A stretch of DNA of 64,000 nucleotides from Gordionus sp. m RMFG-2023 (GCF_954871325.1 NC_088779.1:10852846-10916845); one strand, 5' to 3'; positions 24,701-35,594 are shown, counted from the first letter of the stretch. Program-made: numbers and translations. The notes: generated by a model from the sequence alone, not told the origin.

Positions 24701-27700
24701 TCAATATTATATGGATATTGGCTGATTACCAATCCCATATTGTATCTAATTGTGTTTTTTATACATATTTAATTTTTTAAAATTTTGTAACGAAAATATT
24801 TTAACACTCTCCCCTCCCCCCCCCCCCCCCATTTTCATCCAAGAAAATTAATTTTTGGATCCACGCCAATATATACACCCTTTACTTGAAATATTTTCGC
24901 ATTCCTTTTCACATTTGAATTTTAAACAACCAAGTTTTGAATTATCAATAATATTAAAACTTAAATATTTTGTGGGGCATTAAACCGTTTCTTTTTTCTA
25001 TAGTACTTACTAAGTGAGTAGAAGTGTTTGACGATATGTTTTTCTATGAAAGGCGTTGTTATTCAAATTGATACGATTTAAATACGCAGAAAAAACGTTT
25101 ACAGATATGGATAATAACTAAAATAAATTAATTGAAATAAACTTTAAAGTGAAATCCAAAATTCGGCATTTTATTTACGAAGCCAATAAATTTTTATATA
25201 TACGTCAAATAAATCAAATAGAAATTTTTAGATATAATTAATTATTGTTCCTTTTTGGGAACACAATTATGAAATTGATTTTCTTTATTTTTAACTTATA
25301 AGTTAAAAATAGAAATATTGCAACTAGTTCTCGATTATTGTCCTATTTTAAAATATAAGAATTTAGTTCCAAAGTTTCTAATTTAAAGTAACCTAATAAA
25401 AATAGGTATAATAATGAGTGGATTTTTTTTTGGGAAAAAACAGAATTATTCTTGGAAGCATTACCAGTCAGCTTCCCATTGTTCAAAGGCAAGACACCTT
25501 TTATTAAGAAGGTATTTGGAACTAGCTACGGTTCTTTTGCAATCGAGAATTTGACTAACAAAATCTACTCTTGGGGACTTAATAACTACAAACAGATAGG
25601 TTAAAAAATTTTATGATAAATATTATTTTTCATACTTTCATACATAGATACACATATACATTATTTATTGGTGTCTAAAATTTTTTTATTGTACAGATCC
25701 TTTTTTTAGCAACTTAAATCAAGTTAAATTCTTAGTTTAACAATAATAACGATTTCTTTGTGTAATAAATTAACAAGTCATGACTATCAAAATTTTAAGG
25801 CTATATTTTTACAGATTTGAATTCAGAATTAATATTGTTGTGCAAAAGAATATTATTTTTTTATAATTAGGTTACAAGTCAAAACGTAATGATCTCATCG
25901 AGTATTTTCCTGTAGTGGTTAATTGGGATATAGCTCATGAAATTAAGCAAATTACGGGTGGACCTCATCACACTTTAATACTCGATTTTAAAGGTTGGTA
26001 AATTACTAAAATTTGTAATTTAGATATAATTATGGAATATTTATAATATTTTAAAGTAAGCATAATCTTTATTTAAAAAAATTCAAGGTTTTTATTACAT
26101 ATAGTGTTGTAAAAAAAAGTGTTGAACGGCGTTCCTTTTTTTTTGACGAACTTTGAACGTGAACGCGTTCCTTTTCTTTGATGAACGCGTTAAATTTTAA
26201 AAACACTTTTTATTTATATTTATTTGAAAAATTAATATTAATCCGCATTTTTTAACAAAAAAGTCTTATATTTTTATTTATTTAAAAAATTAATATTTAA
26301 TCCAATTTTTTAACAAAAAAGTCTTATATTTTTTAATCAGCTGTTTTTCCTTCTCATATTGCAATTAACGTACCATAGTGCTACTGCTAGAGAAGATAAG
26401 ATTAAAGTTTATTAATTTGAATATTTTATATTTTAATTTAATAGATTAGCATTTGCATGGATATAAATATTTCATCATCAGATTCTGATAATCAAAATTC
26501 AATATTAGATGAATTAGAATTACCATGCCCCAAATATCAAAAATATTTCACTGTTTTAAAATCAATTCCGAGATATCCTTTTTTTTTGACGAGGAAGAAG
26601 AGGGCAGATTGGAGGATGATAACATAGCTCAATTTTTTGAAACAATGGATAAATAAAACATTAAATGTTTTTAATAAATTCCCCCTTTTAAAAGAATTGT
26701 TTATCAAGTATAACACCACAATCCCTTCATCTGCCCTTGTTGAGCGAATTTTTAGTATAGCTAACGCTGTATTAACTGACAAGCGTTCATGCCTATCAGA
26801 TGAAAATTTTGAAAAGCAATTATTATTAAAAATTAATAAGAAAATTTTTTTATAAATTTATTTTTTTATCGCTCTATTATATTGTATTTATAATTATAAT
26901 ATCAAAATAAAACTATTATTTTTTATCATGGCTAATATATTGTGTTGAAAAATATAAGGCATTTATTTAAATTAAATTTAAAAAAAATTTTATCATAAAA
27001 TTTTGAACGTATGAACGCGTTCATGAACTTGAACGCGTTTCTTTTTTTGAATTTGAACGTGAACGCGTTCGATTTTTTTAAAAATGTTTACAGCACTACA
27101 TAAAAGCTATCGCAATTATTATTTTTATCACTTAATCTTATATTAAATTTATATATTTTTATTAAAATTTTTCAAAGATATTAGAAATATTTTAAAATGT
27201 ATAATATATTTTTTAAAAACGATAGATCTCGAAATCTAAATGATAAAAGGGAGAAAACTTGAAACGTTATGGGAATTATACTGAAATTAATAAATTTAAT
27301 ATTAATAATTTCATGATTCTAATCAGTAAAATTACATACTAAATACTCTTTTAAATTCCTTACTCATTTTCACGATAGAAAGAAAATATTATGAAAATAT
27401 GCTACATATAAGAAAAAGATAGGATAAAATTTTAGTTAAAAAAATAAGAGAGCAAATCTTTTTTAATTTAATAATCCCAAAATCCTCTATGCTCTGAGAT
27501 TTGCACTAATCTATGTAGTGATTTGCTAGTTTTTCATGAAATCCAAATCAAGGGTCTCCTTTGAAAATATATTGAACATAAAATTTCCTTATTCATCCTG
27601 GCTTCAGGCCATCTGCCCCAGCAAAGGTGGTATCGGTATTTGATCCCCACTACAACTTCCTCTTTCAGCCTTTTTTCATTCCACTTAGCCTCTCAAGTTA

Positions 27701-30700
27701 TCATCAATAATGTACTTATATAGGTCCTGACCTTCTCAGGCCTTTACCCTTTGGGACAGCAACAGTTTGCCCATCCTCTGTTGTCCAGCATTCAAAAAGA
27801 GTGGGATGTTCCTTTGATCTCCCATTCTGTTGATTACATTTCGATCAGGCCCTTTGAGGAAAATCCTATTACATAATATTAAATGCAAACTCAGGCTATA
27901 AATGGTTGGAGCTATCACCAGTTCTAATCTCGGCCTTCTCATGATTGGCAAACAACTACGTATATCCATAGCTCTTATTGGCTGTAATGTAGTTGTACCC
28001 TCCATTTGAATCAATTGTGCCCATCGAATTGAATACCTACCATCCCTTGCACTCCAATTTCTCACTGATGGCAACCCTGCCATAAATCCATCAACTCTTA
28101 CAGCTGCCTTCAAGAAGTTAATATCCCATTCACTCTGGAACCATTGGGTTTCAAATGAATGCTATACCCCCTGATGGTTATATCCCTTAATACCAGGACT
28201 AACAATCTCCTACTGACTGGGACTATACTTGTGTGGATTTTGCACAAAGTCTTATTTTCTGCCATCGAAAAGGTAGAAGTCCTTAAAAAACCAGAGTTGT
28301 TAAACGCTACTTTTAAAAGTTGCGCACTACCGCTATCGCTTGTTAAAAAAAGTAGCGCTACCGCAATCGCTATTTATCAAAAAAAGTAGCTTTAGCTATT
28401 TTTTATAAACAAAATTTTATTTTTTGTTTATAATGTTATTGTATAGTAAATATATAAACATCAACATTTATAAATATAAAATATAGTTAGTTTTGATTAT
28501 AAAAAAATTTATGTAATAAAAATAAATATTTATGGTAATTTGTTGCATTTTAATAATAAAATCATTTCAATATTATCATCCCCAATCTAGAGCGACGATC
28601 AGAAAGTATAAGTTTTGCCTTATTAAATAATCTCTCGACACTAGCACTTGAGGGTAAGGGCGTATTTAATCTTATATACATATCTTTAATATAAGATAGA
28701 TTATCAATAATTTTATTTGCAAGTACATCGTATGTCTGGCATCCTATTATCATTTTGAGGGCGTATTTAATCTTATATACATATCTTTAATATAAGATAG
28801 ATTATTAATAATTTTATTTGCAAGTACATCGTATGTCTGGCATCCTATTATCATTTTGAGGGCTAATGCTGCAGATATTCTTTTTAAAGTTCTAGGGTCT
28901 AGTCAATGGCCTGTGATTCCCAAATAAGCTCAAAAATATTTAATTAGATCAAGTTATAAATATAAATAGGTTTTTACCTTCTATTATGTGTTCAACTATC
29001 TCCCGTGGTACATATATATGATTCTGATAACTCTACTATTAGAGCATCTTTCATCATTTTAAAGTTATCTGCTATTTTATTCATTAGTGTCTGGCGGCAT
29101 AAAATTGTTGTACCAGGGGGATAGAGTTTTAATCATCATGGTAAATGATGGATTATCATCTAAGGACATTGGCTGAACTGTATAAATTATAAAATCAACA
29201 ATAACTTTATCAGCCAATTTCTGAGAAATATTGTCATTTGCATTATTAATTAATTTGGTTTGAATTGAATTAGTCTTTTTGGATGTAGAATCGCCTATAC
29301 CAAAATTATTTAGATGACTTATTAATCTATCAAATTTCTAATAAAATATCTTTCATATAATTTTTTTTATTATTTATTTTTATTCATAATATAAAAATAT
29401 AGATAGATTATCAAATTCACTCCATAATTTATAATATATTAGAAAGAAAATTTAGTTAAATTACATATAAGCAAATGTAGGTGAATAGTTTTAATTGTCT
29501 CATATTTAAAATATATGTTCGTCCGGTAGCTTGAAGACCACATCTAAAATTTGTAATTTATGTATCCACAATTTGTCAATCAAGGAGGGATATTTATAAG
29601 AATTTGAGGGTCCAGGATGCAAAAATCTAACTAACACCTCTTTTTCGTTTTTTTTCTACAACAGAGGCCATCCACCGTTCTCAGATACATGTTATATATC
29701 CATTTTTCTTCCATAGATCAAATTCGCATTAATAGAGTGAAATGCTGCATTTAATATTTGCGATTCTGCTGAGCTTGAATAAAATTTAACATCAATATTA
29801 TCCTGAGAAATTGGAAGAAATTTTTTGCGTTCCTTGTATTGTACGGCTTTATTAAATTTCTCTTCTAAAATTATTTGCTCTTTCTCATATTACCCTTCCT
29901 TAATATAGGAGAAATCTATTCCTTAATAAAAAAATTATAATATATATTTATAAATTAGAAATCTTATATCTTTAATATTTTCTTTAGAATAGACAAAAAA
30001 CTCTTTAGGACAAGTTATTTTTTCTGAAACAGGTATAAACTAACCCTGGCCACTAAACGTTTGACTGTACCTCAGCAGACCCCTTCACAAGCCGATTTGC
30101 CATGAGATATGGTCCAGAAATGCCACTCAGATTTTATTTCGAAATCATCTTCATGGTGATAGTTTTTGAGATATAAGCATTTTAAAAATTTTGCAGATTA
30201 AAAGTGGCTCTTTTTTGCACCTATGAACCCCTATAATTATAAACGTATTTCTCATTTTTTTTTACCTATCTAAATAATTCCAGAAGTTTTAAACAATTTT
30301 AAAAGGGGTCGGCCGAAAATGTGCCTTTCTTGATCGATTTGACGGTCTTACAACTCTTGGTGAACCTAATGCAATTATTGCTATATGATTTATTATCGGT
30401 AGTGCTGTAAACATCTCTAAAAAAATCGAACGCGATTAACGTTCACGTTCAAAAAAAATTTAATTTAATTATTATAAATAGGGAGCACAAAAAAATTATA
30501 TATATTTTTAAAATGGTGAAGAGCAGAGCTACATTTTTTCAAAAACACCTGGAGCTTAAAATTGGGAAGCGGGAGCTATCTCCTTTTAGGGCTGGAGTGG
30601 AGGATCGCCTCTCCACCGCTCCTTTAAATTTATCCATTATTAAATGTTTAGCCAAGTTTTATATTGGTTTTTCATCTAATCATTTTAAATATTAAACATT

Positions 30701-33230
30701 CCTTTTTATATTGAAAATTTTTTGGAAAATCTTGTAGTCATATTAATATTTGTTTTAAAGATATATAATAAAAAATAGTTTTAGATATTATGGATTTAGA
30801 TATCATAGATGAAGAAATCTAATTTCCATTTCCATCATACAAAAAATATTTTAAACTTCTAAAAGATATTGATCCAAAAGATCAAACAAATACGGGCAAA
30901 ATGTCTTTTGTGTTTAAATAAAACTATTTAATTTTCAAAAGTGAGCAGTTTCAATCTAAAAAAGCATTTAAAAGTAAAAAATCTTTTTTTTTAAATACAA
31001 ATTAATTTGGATTATTTTTTTGGATTCCAAGAAATTGATCATCAGGAAGATAATATATTGGACAAATATTTTTTAAATAATGATACCAAAATTACTATTT
31101 TTGTTCCCTGAATTAAAAAATATCTATAAAATACAATACCCTGATTCCCTCTAGTGCTCCTCTGGAGTGCCTATTTAGTATTGCAAAACAGGTCTTAGGG
31201 GGGAGGCGTGGATGTTTGATAGATTATAATTTAAAATTTATTACTTTTAAAAGTAATAAAAGGTTATAAATATTTTGATAGATAATTTAATATAAATAAA
31301 GCTTTTTGATAAAAAAATATAAGATTTTATTTCGTATACCCTCTAAAAAATGAAAATCAAAGGAGCGGTTATGGAGTGGCACTCCATTACTTGGAGCGAG
31401 AGCTAGCTCCTTTTAAAAATGTAGTAGCGGGAGCGGGAGCTAGCTCTTTTTGAGAAGGTAGGAGCGGGAGCTAGCTACTTTTAAAAAGGAGCGTTAACAA
31501 CTCTGGTGAAGAGCAAAAAAAACAAACTTAAATTATTTTAATCTAGCAAAATTTTTAAACATAATAAAAATAAAATTTCTTTTTTAAAAAAAAGTATTTT
31601 ATAATAAAATGAACAAATAATATGATTGTAATTGCCCCCCCCCCCCATCAAAAAAGCGTTTTTTATTTTTATATATTATTAATAGGTTATGTTTACTCAA
31701 TGGGACGAAAAGAATATGGCCGACTAGGATTAGGTGAACTAAATTCAGACATTGACACGCCTACTCCCATCCTATTATTTAAAGATAACCCATGTAGAGA
31801 AATATCTTGTGGGGAATGTGTGTCTTATGCCATCACCGAATCCGGTATAATATATCCTTTTATTTTTTTTATTTATATTTATCAACATTTAAACTAAAAA
31901 AGACTCTTGGCATTATACCTACCTCATCCTTATAAAACACAGATATGAGTTAGTGTTAGTTTATATTTAAAAGTGTCTCCACTTTTATTTTATATAAATT
32001 AGTAATATATTTTAATTATGGCTATTTTTTGTCAGCAACGCACAAAATCATAATTAATGATTTTTTTTAACTTATAAATAAGAAAATTATTATTTTTTTC
32101 TCAGAGTCCTACAGACCTGGAACCCAACCCTAGCTGGGCTTAAGAATTTAGAAAAAAATAGAAATATGGGCTAGGCTTAAAAATAAAAGTGCTGGGCCAA
32201 TTCTTTAAGAATAAATTTAAATTTTATCGATGAATCATTTGGATAATATACAATAGTGATCTGCATTGGGTCTAATTTTTCAAGCCCAGCCCGGCCCGAA
32301 ATTTTTTTATAAAGTTTTGCCCAACCTGGCCCGAATCCGAAATTTTTTTAAAAAATTTTACCGGCCCGGCCCGAATTTATTTAAATATAGAAATTAATTT
32401 TTATAATTACTCAAAATAAACGATATATGTTATATGGCGTCTACTTTCTATTAATAAAATCACATATTTTTATTATTTACATAAAAAAATTGATAAATTT
32501 AGATATTTTAAATAATTTCTAAGACCCGACCCTGCCCGAATTTTCTTAAAAAATATTAGGCCCGGTCCGAAGCCAGTTCGGGCCAGGTACGGGCCTGTCC
32601 TACTATTGCAGATCTTTAATATACAATATGGAGTGTTATTTTTAATTTTCTTTAAAACAATTTGCAAAATGCAGCCCAAATTATTCAAAATAATGTAATT
32701 TTAAAAATCCTTGCCAGACCAAAAAATGATCATAAATAACAATCCCCATCCAGACTTGAAGATGGATTTTTTTCTTTCAAATCCAGACCAAGCCTAAAAT
32801 TTTGAAGGGGAAAAAAATCCTCAATAATAATTTTTAGAAAATAATCCTCAATAATAATTTTTAGAAAATAATTCCCGAAATTGATTTTCTTAAAATTTGC
32901 AAACATTTTATTTAAGGATTTTTATTTCGTGTGTAATTTTTAATATCTTAATAAACGGGGATTTTTTTTCCGGGGACTTATTTTCCTAAATTCTTATAAT
33001 ATTATTATTACACTTTTAATTTTAAACTCTTTCTTACCATATTTTTTAAACTTGTAGGAGAATCTTATTCTTGGGGTACATTTTCGACTTCTCAGCTGGG
33101 TAATGGAGACACTGACGAAGACTCTTTAATTCCAAAACGAATGAAAGGAAAACAATTAGAAAATAAGAATGTTATATCTCTCTCTGCCGGTGGTCAACAT
33201 ACACTTCTTTTGGCCTATTCTACATTATAA
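21703..33230 (+). CDS. RCC1: Regulator of chromosome condensation 1 (Ran GEF), nine exons
   Basis: RCC1 loads Ran with GTP on chromatin, setting the gradient used for nuclear transport, spindle assembly and nuclear envelope formation. Exons: 21703-21714 (uncertain), 21755-21851, 22181-22473, 22518-22703, 23130-23352, 25444-25599, 25871-25993, 31686-31844, 33058-33230. All borders are GT-AG and every phase agrees, giving about 473 residues (human RCC1 has about 420). Exon 2 encodes a basic tail (KRRKIHTD, NRKRHSK), a likely nuclear and chromatin-binding signal. The seven-bladed propeller follows, with GEGDVGQLGLGE, YSFGCNDDGALGR, GDSHSSALT, the wedge DENGILGL, SEQGQLGR, GGPHHTLIL, RKEYGRLGLGE and SAGGQHTLLL. 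Asp177 and His355/356 fit key Ran-contact positions, but Asn232 stands where human RCC1 has Asp182. Other propeller relatives exist, but order and spacing match RCC1 throughout. The start is unsure: ATG at 21677 gives a better-looking MSAAIQKK but runs out of frame after an 11-A tract. Introns 5 and 7 hold many transposons. Confidence 0.96.
23433..24979. mobile_element. Element with perfect 16-bp inverted ends in RCC1 intron 5
   Basis: TGCCCCACAAAATATT at 23433-23448 is matched by its exact reverse complement at 24964-24979, 1.5 kb away, which suggests the ends of a non-autonomous DNA transposon. No target duplication is visible beside them. The inside holds at least one other small element (23854-24057), a second GGGCCTGGGTT-type repeat (about 24245-24660) and a 16-C tract near 24815. 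No gene. Confidence 0.6.
23854..24057. mobile_element. MITE-H copy in RCC1 intron 5
   Basis: Begins CAGAGACATGTGACTGGCCC and ends GGGCCATGCAAATCATACAT followed by CTGCGTGTCTCTG; the ends are inverted and match the MITE-H copies at 37789 and 47870 (CAGAGACTTGCAGG). The body alternates poly-A/T with GGCCTG-like words. No clear TSD. Non-coding, about 204 bases. Confidence 0.7.
26104..27096 (+). mobile_element. hAT-B deletion derivative in RCC1 intron 7
   Basis: Ends GTGTTGTAAA and TTTACAGCAC are inverted repeats of the hAT-B type, with GAACGCGTTC words just inside each end. Flanks TACATATA and TACATAAA match at 7 of 8. Inside, two widely separated parts of a hAT transposase are brought together on the + strand: an N-terminus MDINISSSDSDNQNS with CPKYQKYF (26457-26577), and the dimerisation domain with TTIPSSALVERIFSIAN and SDENFEKQLLLKIN (about 26637-26852). 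The zinc finger and catalytic core are gone. The C-terminal part is well preserved, suggesting moderate age. Confidence 0.85.
27590..28290 (-). other. GC-richer island with an unidentified 125-140 residue open frame
   Basis: Base composition jumps from the very AT-rich surroundings to roughly balanced over about 700 bases. On the - strand a frame from about 28150 to 27736 stays open, with its first Met at 28113. It contains EWDINFLKAAVRVDGF, PSVRNWSARDGRYSIRWAQ, MDIRSCLPIMRRPRLELV and IFLKGPDRNVINRMGDQ. I do not recognise the family. It has no zinc finger, signal peptide or clear membrane segment. The island ends abruptly at the hAT-C terminus at 28292. It may be a retroelement or a captured gene piece inside RCC1 intron 7. 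Confidence 0.45.
28292..29390 (-). mobile_element. hAT-C copy, rearranged and lacking one end
   Basis: Begins CAGAGTTGTTAAACGCTACT, as does the complete copy at 61256. On the - strand it carries a dimerisation-domain remnant PSSASVERLFNKAKLILSDRRSRLG (about 28565-28660) fused to a GCQTYDVLANKIID piece from the middle of the transposase, then the regions parallel to 62700-63230 of the other copy. The large core between was deleted. A 101-bp tandem duplication lies within. The opposite TIR was not found, so the right limit is approximate. Confidence 0.7.
28658..28859. repeat. 101-bp tandem duplication within hAT-C
   Basis: Two consecutive copies (28658-28758 and 28759-28859) start GGGCGTATTTAATCTTATAT and differ at only about one position (ATTATCAATA versus ATTATTAATA). 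The near-identity implies a much later event than the decay of the surrounding element. Confidence 0.9.
29480..30060 (-). pseudogene. Unidentified coding remnant in RCC1 intron 7
   Basis: Read on the - strand there are protein-like stretches: SEKITCPKEFFVYSKENI (about 30035-29985), EQIILEEKFNKAVQYKERKK followed by SSAESQILNAAFHS (about 29890-29730), and VRFLHPGPSNSYKYPSLIDK followed by LWIHKLQILDVVF (about 29620-29490). They contain long clean runs but are not joined by one frame. The HPGPS..YPS block resembles a module I have seen in invertebrate transposon-linked hypothetical proteins, but I cannot name the family. It belongs either to a further DNA transposon or to a decayed gene. Confidence 0.4.
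30400..30465. mobile_element. hAT-B terminal fragment
   Basis: TAGTGCTGTAAACATCT followed by ATCGAACGCG and GTTCACGTTC matches the right end of the element at 26104-27096 in reverse. Only about 65 bases remain, so it is a truncated or solo end. Confidence 0.65.
30524..31505 (+). mobile_element. hAT-C-like deletion derivative with perfect TSD
   Basis: GTGAAGAG flanks both sides exactly (30516-30523 and 31506-31513). Ends CAGAGCTACA and GCGTTAACAACTCTG are of hAT-C type, with GGAGCGGGAGCTAGCT words inside. On the + strand it has an N-terminal start MDLDIIDEE (30790) with FPSYKKYFKLL, a BED-finger remnant with SSFNLKKHLK (about 30950), and a C-terminal dimerisation remnant PSSAPLECLFSIAKQVLGG ending at a stop near 31268. 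The catalytic core is absent. This is a typical internally deleted, non-autonomous hAT. Confidence 0.85.
32254..32618. mobile_element. MITE-F, complete, in RCC1 intron 8
   Basis: Left TAGTGATCTGCA and right TGCAGATCTTTA are inverted repeats (10 of 12 match), and ATATACAA flanks both sides exactly (32246-32253 and 32619-32626). The 365-base body has GCCCGGCCCGAA and GGCCCGGTCCGAAG words near its ends. It is itself inside an older GGGCTTAAG-type repeat (about 32105-32815). Non-coding; hAT-type by its TSD length. Confidence 0.92.
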
Positions 33231-33254
33231 GACGCGATTGTATTTTATTTTTGC

Positions 33255-33260
33255 AATAAA
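33255..33260 (+). promoter_or_regulatory. Likely RCC1 polyadenylation signal
   Basis: AATAAA starts 25 bases after the RCC1 stop codon and is followed by AT-rich DNA. This would give a very short 3' UTR. Other AATAAA words are common in this AT-rich sequence, so position is the main argument. Confidence 0.6.
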
Positions 33261-33639
33261 GAGACAAGTATTTTTTAATAGAGTAGTTATTTTATAAAAA
33301 GAATTGTATTATTAAAAATAACAACTGAGTTCAGCACTTTCGTATCCATCCAATCAACTTGTTAAATGACCCCCTTTTTAAGATGTGTCTTCTATTATTT
33401 TAGAACAAAATCTATGAAACGTAACAATCATAATTTTCAAAAAAGGAATTTAAAAAATCCAATTTTTTAAGTATGTTGATTTTTTTTTAAAATATCCATT
33501 CTTGATCAAGAATTATACAGTAATTTTAAACTTTTTTTTACAAAAAACAAATTAGAGCTCAGGAAACACTGATGACAGAAACACCAGTTTTTTAATAATT
33601 AATCTTATATTTAAAAAATTCTATTTAAGGGAATTATCG

Positions 33640-34557
33640 CGATAACTTCCAAAACATCATCATTGAGACTTCCATATATGTCTGACAATATATATGGTGC
33701 CTAACCTTTTCGTTCAAAATGTAAATAGTTATTAATATATTGGTTCGACATCCTGATGTTAATGATGAAAATGCTCTTACAATGTTATCCTATCATTGAT
33801 TTAAATGTAATATAAGATTTTACCTGACACTGAAACACCTTGAGCAATTTTTGCCATATAATTCGAATTGAATTGAACCATAATCTTCCAATAAGTCAAG
33901 AATATTTAGATTTACATCCTTATTAATCCTTTTAATATGTGAGAACATTTCTAACATTTCTTTCTCTTATTGAGTAGTGTTGTTAAAAAGCCCGATTTGA
34001 GTCTATTTTTAAAAACGGCCCGATTAAGATTTTAGTAAAATAAAATTGTGTAAGCCTTAAGATTTGGCAAGTAACCCAAACCTTTCTGCCATCTATGAGC
34101 AATCGCTAGGTTTATGCAATATTATTTTGGGTAAATAATGATAATAATTCTATCTACTAATATCATTCATATGAAGTTTAGAATTTTTTCGGTATCCTTA
34201 ATTCCAATTTTCTACACTTTTCTCTTATTCGCCATGTCTTTTAGCTTTAAGCTCCAAAATCTTTCACAATTACAGCCCATTTTTTATTTGGGTTACCCTT
34301 CTAAGTTTAATTTTAACTTCTAGTCTTGCTATTTCTTTTCCAATATATTCCGTTTCTCTCCTTTCTACATTATCAAAACAACGTAATCTACCTTCCAACC
34401 TGTTTCGAAGTGATCATTAACGTTTTCTTAATAAAATCATTCTTCACATGCTCTTCATATTTACCTAGCATCCATCTTAGAATTTAATTCATTCGACTTC
34501 TCACAATAAAAAAAGCGAATTAATCACTGACGAATATTTTTGCACTAGTCCGCTCAT
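33640..34557 (-). CDS. Possible small multi-exon gene of unknown function, convergent with RCC1
   Basis: On the - strand, ATG at 34557 opens MSGLVQKYSSVINSLF, followed by a strong GTGAGA donor at 34504. Further stretches are open and protein-like: YEEHVKNDFIKKTLMITSKQ (about 34460-34395), then RLEGRLRCFDNVERRETEYI running on through GKEIARLEVKIKLRR (about 34390-34275), and EKEMLEMFSHIKRINKDVN running on to LLEDYGSIQFELYGKNCSRC (about 33955-33820), the last ending at a GTAAAA donor. These are rich in charged residues and look coding, unlike their AT-rich surroundings. A truncated MITE-G (33975-34140) sits between two of them. Exon joins are not settled and no family is recognised; it may be a real gene, a broken one, or a transposon piece. 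Confidence 0.3.
33975..34140. mobile_element. MITE-G, right end missing
   Basis: Starts TAGTGTTGTTAAAAAGCCCG and carries the family words TTAAGATTTGGCAAG and CAAACCTTTCTGCCA, then fades out before the expected CAACACTA end. No TSD can be assigned. Confidence 0.7.
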
Positions 34558-34618
34558 TTACTACCTCTCAGGAAATTTAAGTTTTTACATAAATTATCAC
34601 TCATTTTAATTTACTTAT

Positions 34619-34720
34619 TTTCTCCAGGCTTTGTAATCAATTATTCCGCCCCCACCATTCATTTAATTTTTTATTCCCCCCCCCCCCATTCATTTAATTT
34701 TTTATTCCTCCTCCCTATCA
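34619..34720. repeat. Tandem duplication with a poly-C tract
   Basis: CATTCATTTAATTTTTTATT occurs twice in a row (from about 34657 and 34689), separated by a 14-C run. Likely slippage at the homopolymer. Confidence 0.7.
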
Positions 34721-35199
34721 GAAAGATATACGGAGACAAATGTATCTGCAGGTCCTATCCTATACCTTGTTTTCTCCTTCCCCACTCCACCTCTACAGAC
34801 ATTGAGAATATATAATAGTAATATCGAATTTGCATAATTGTTTTTAATTGGTAATTTTGCGGTTGCAAGAAATCCCCATGGAGGAGGGGATAATTTTTTT
34901 AAGAACCATTCTAGGAATTATCTAATTTGATATATAAATTTAAATTCTGTTTAAAAAATATAAATGTTGAAATATAGATGCACAGAAATATTCTTAAGAA
35001 TTATTGCTTGTATATAAACTTACATAGTATTAATAAAAAAATATATTAAAGAATGAGAAAAATATAATTATGAAGCATATTATAAATGTATAATAAATTC
35101 AATCTTCTTTGGGATTGATTAATTTTTCAATGATTAACTCCCTACTTATATTAAGAAGGGTAACCCATTCAATCTATTTTCAGAGGTTGTACTTCTCAG

Positions 35200-35400
35200 T
35201 TGTGTTAATAAAGTTTGATTTGAACCGATTTTTTAAAACGATTTTATCCAGAAAAATATTATACAAGCCAGAAGATTTTACGCTTAGATGGAAAAAGGTT
35301 TGGACAGCTATTACCAAAATCTCAAGGATTAGACAATATTTTTATAGTCAAAATATTGAATTAGCCGATTTTAAAATCAGTTAGCCATTTTAAAAAATTA
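35200..35400. mobile_element. MITE-G, strongly diverged copy
   Basis: GTTGTGTTAATAAAGTTTGA, ACAAGCCAGAAGATTTTACG and the closing TTAGCCGATTTTAAAATC match MITE-G at low identity. A 91-residue open frame across it is accidental. Confidence 0.5.
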
Positions 35401-35594
35401 CTTCTCAATTATGTTTATATTCTTGTTAGGAAACGTTCTTTCAATGGTAGAAATACTAATGGTTAGGGTTGAAAAATATATATTTTAATATATCAGGAAA
35501 AATGTGTTTGAAATCATGCAAAATATTTAGCATCTTTTGGAACATTATCACCCATATTTTACCTTTTATACCATAGTTTACATTCTGCTAAATG

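Noticed and set aside
35109-35384. 91-residue + strand frame
   Set aside because: It coincides with a diverged MITE-G copy and has no protein family signal.
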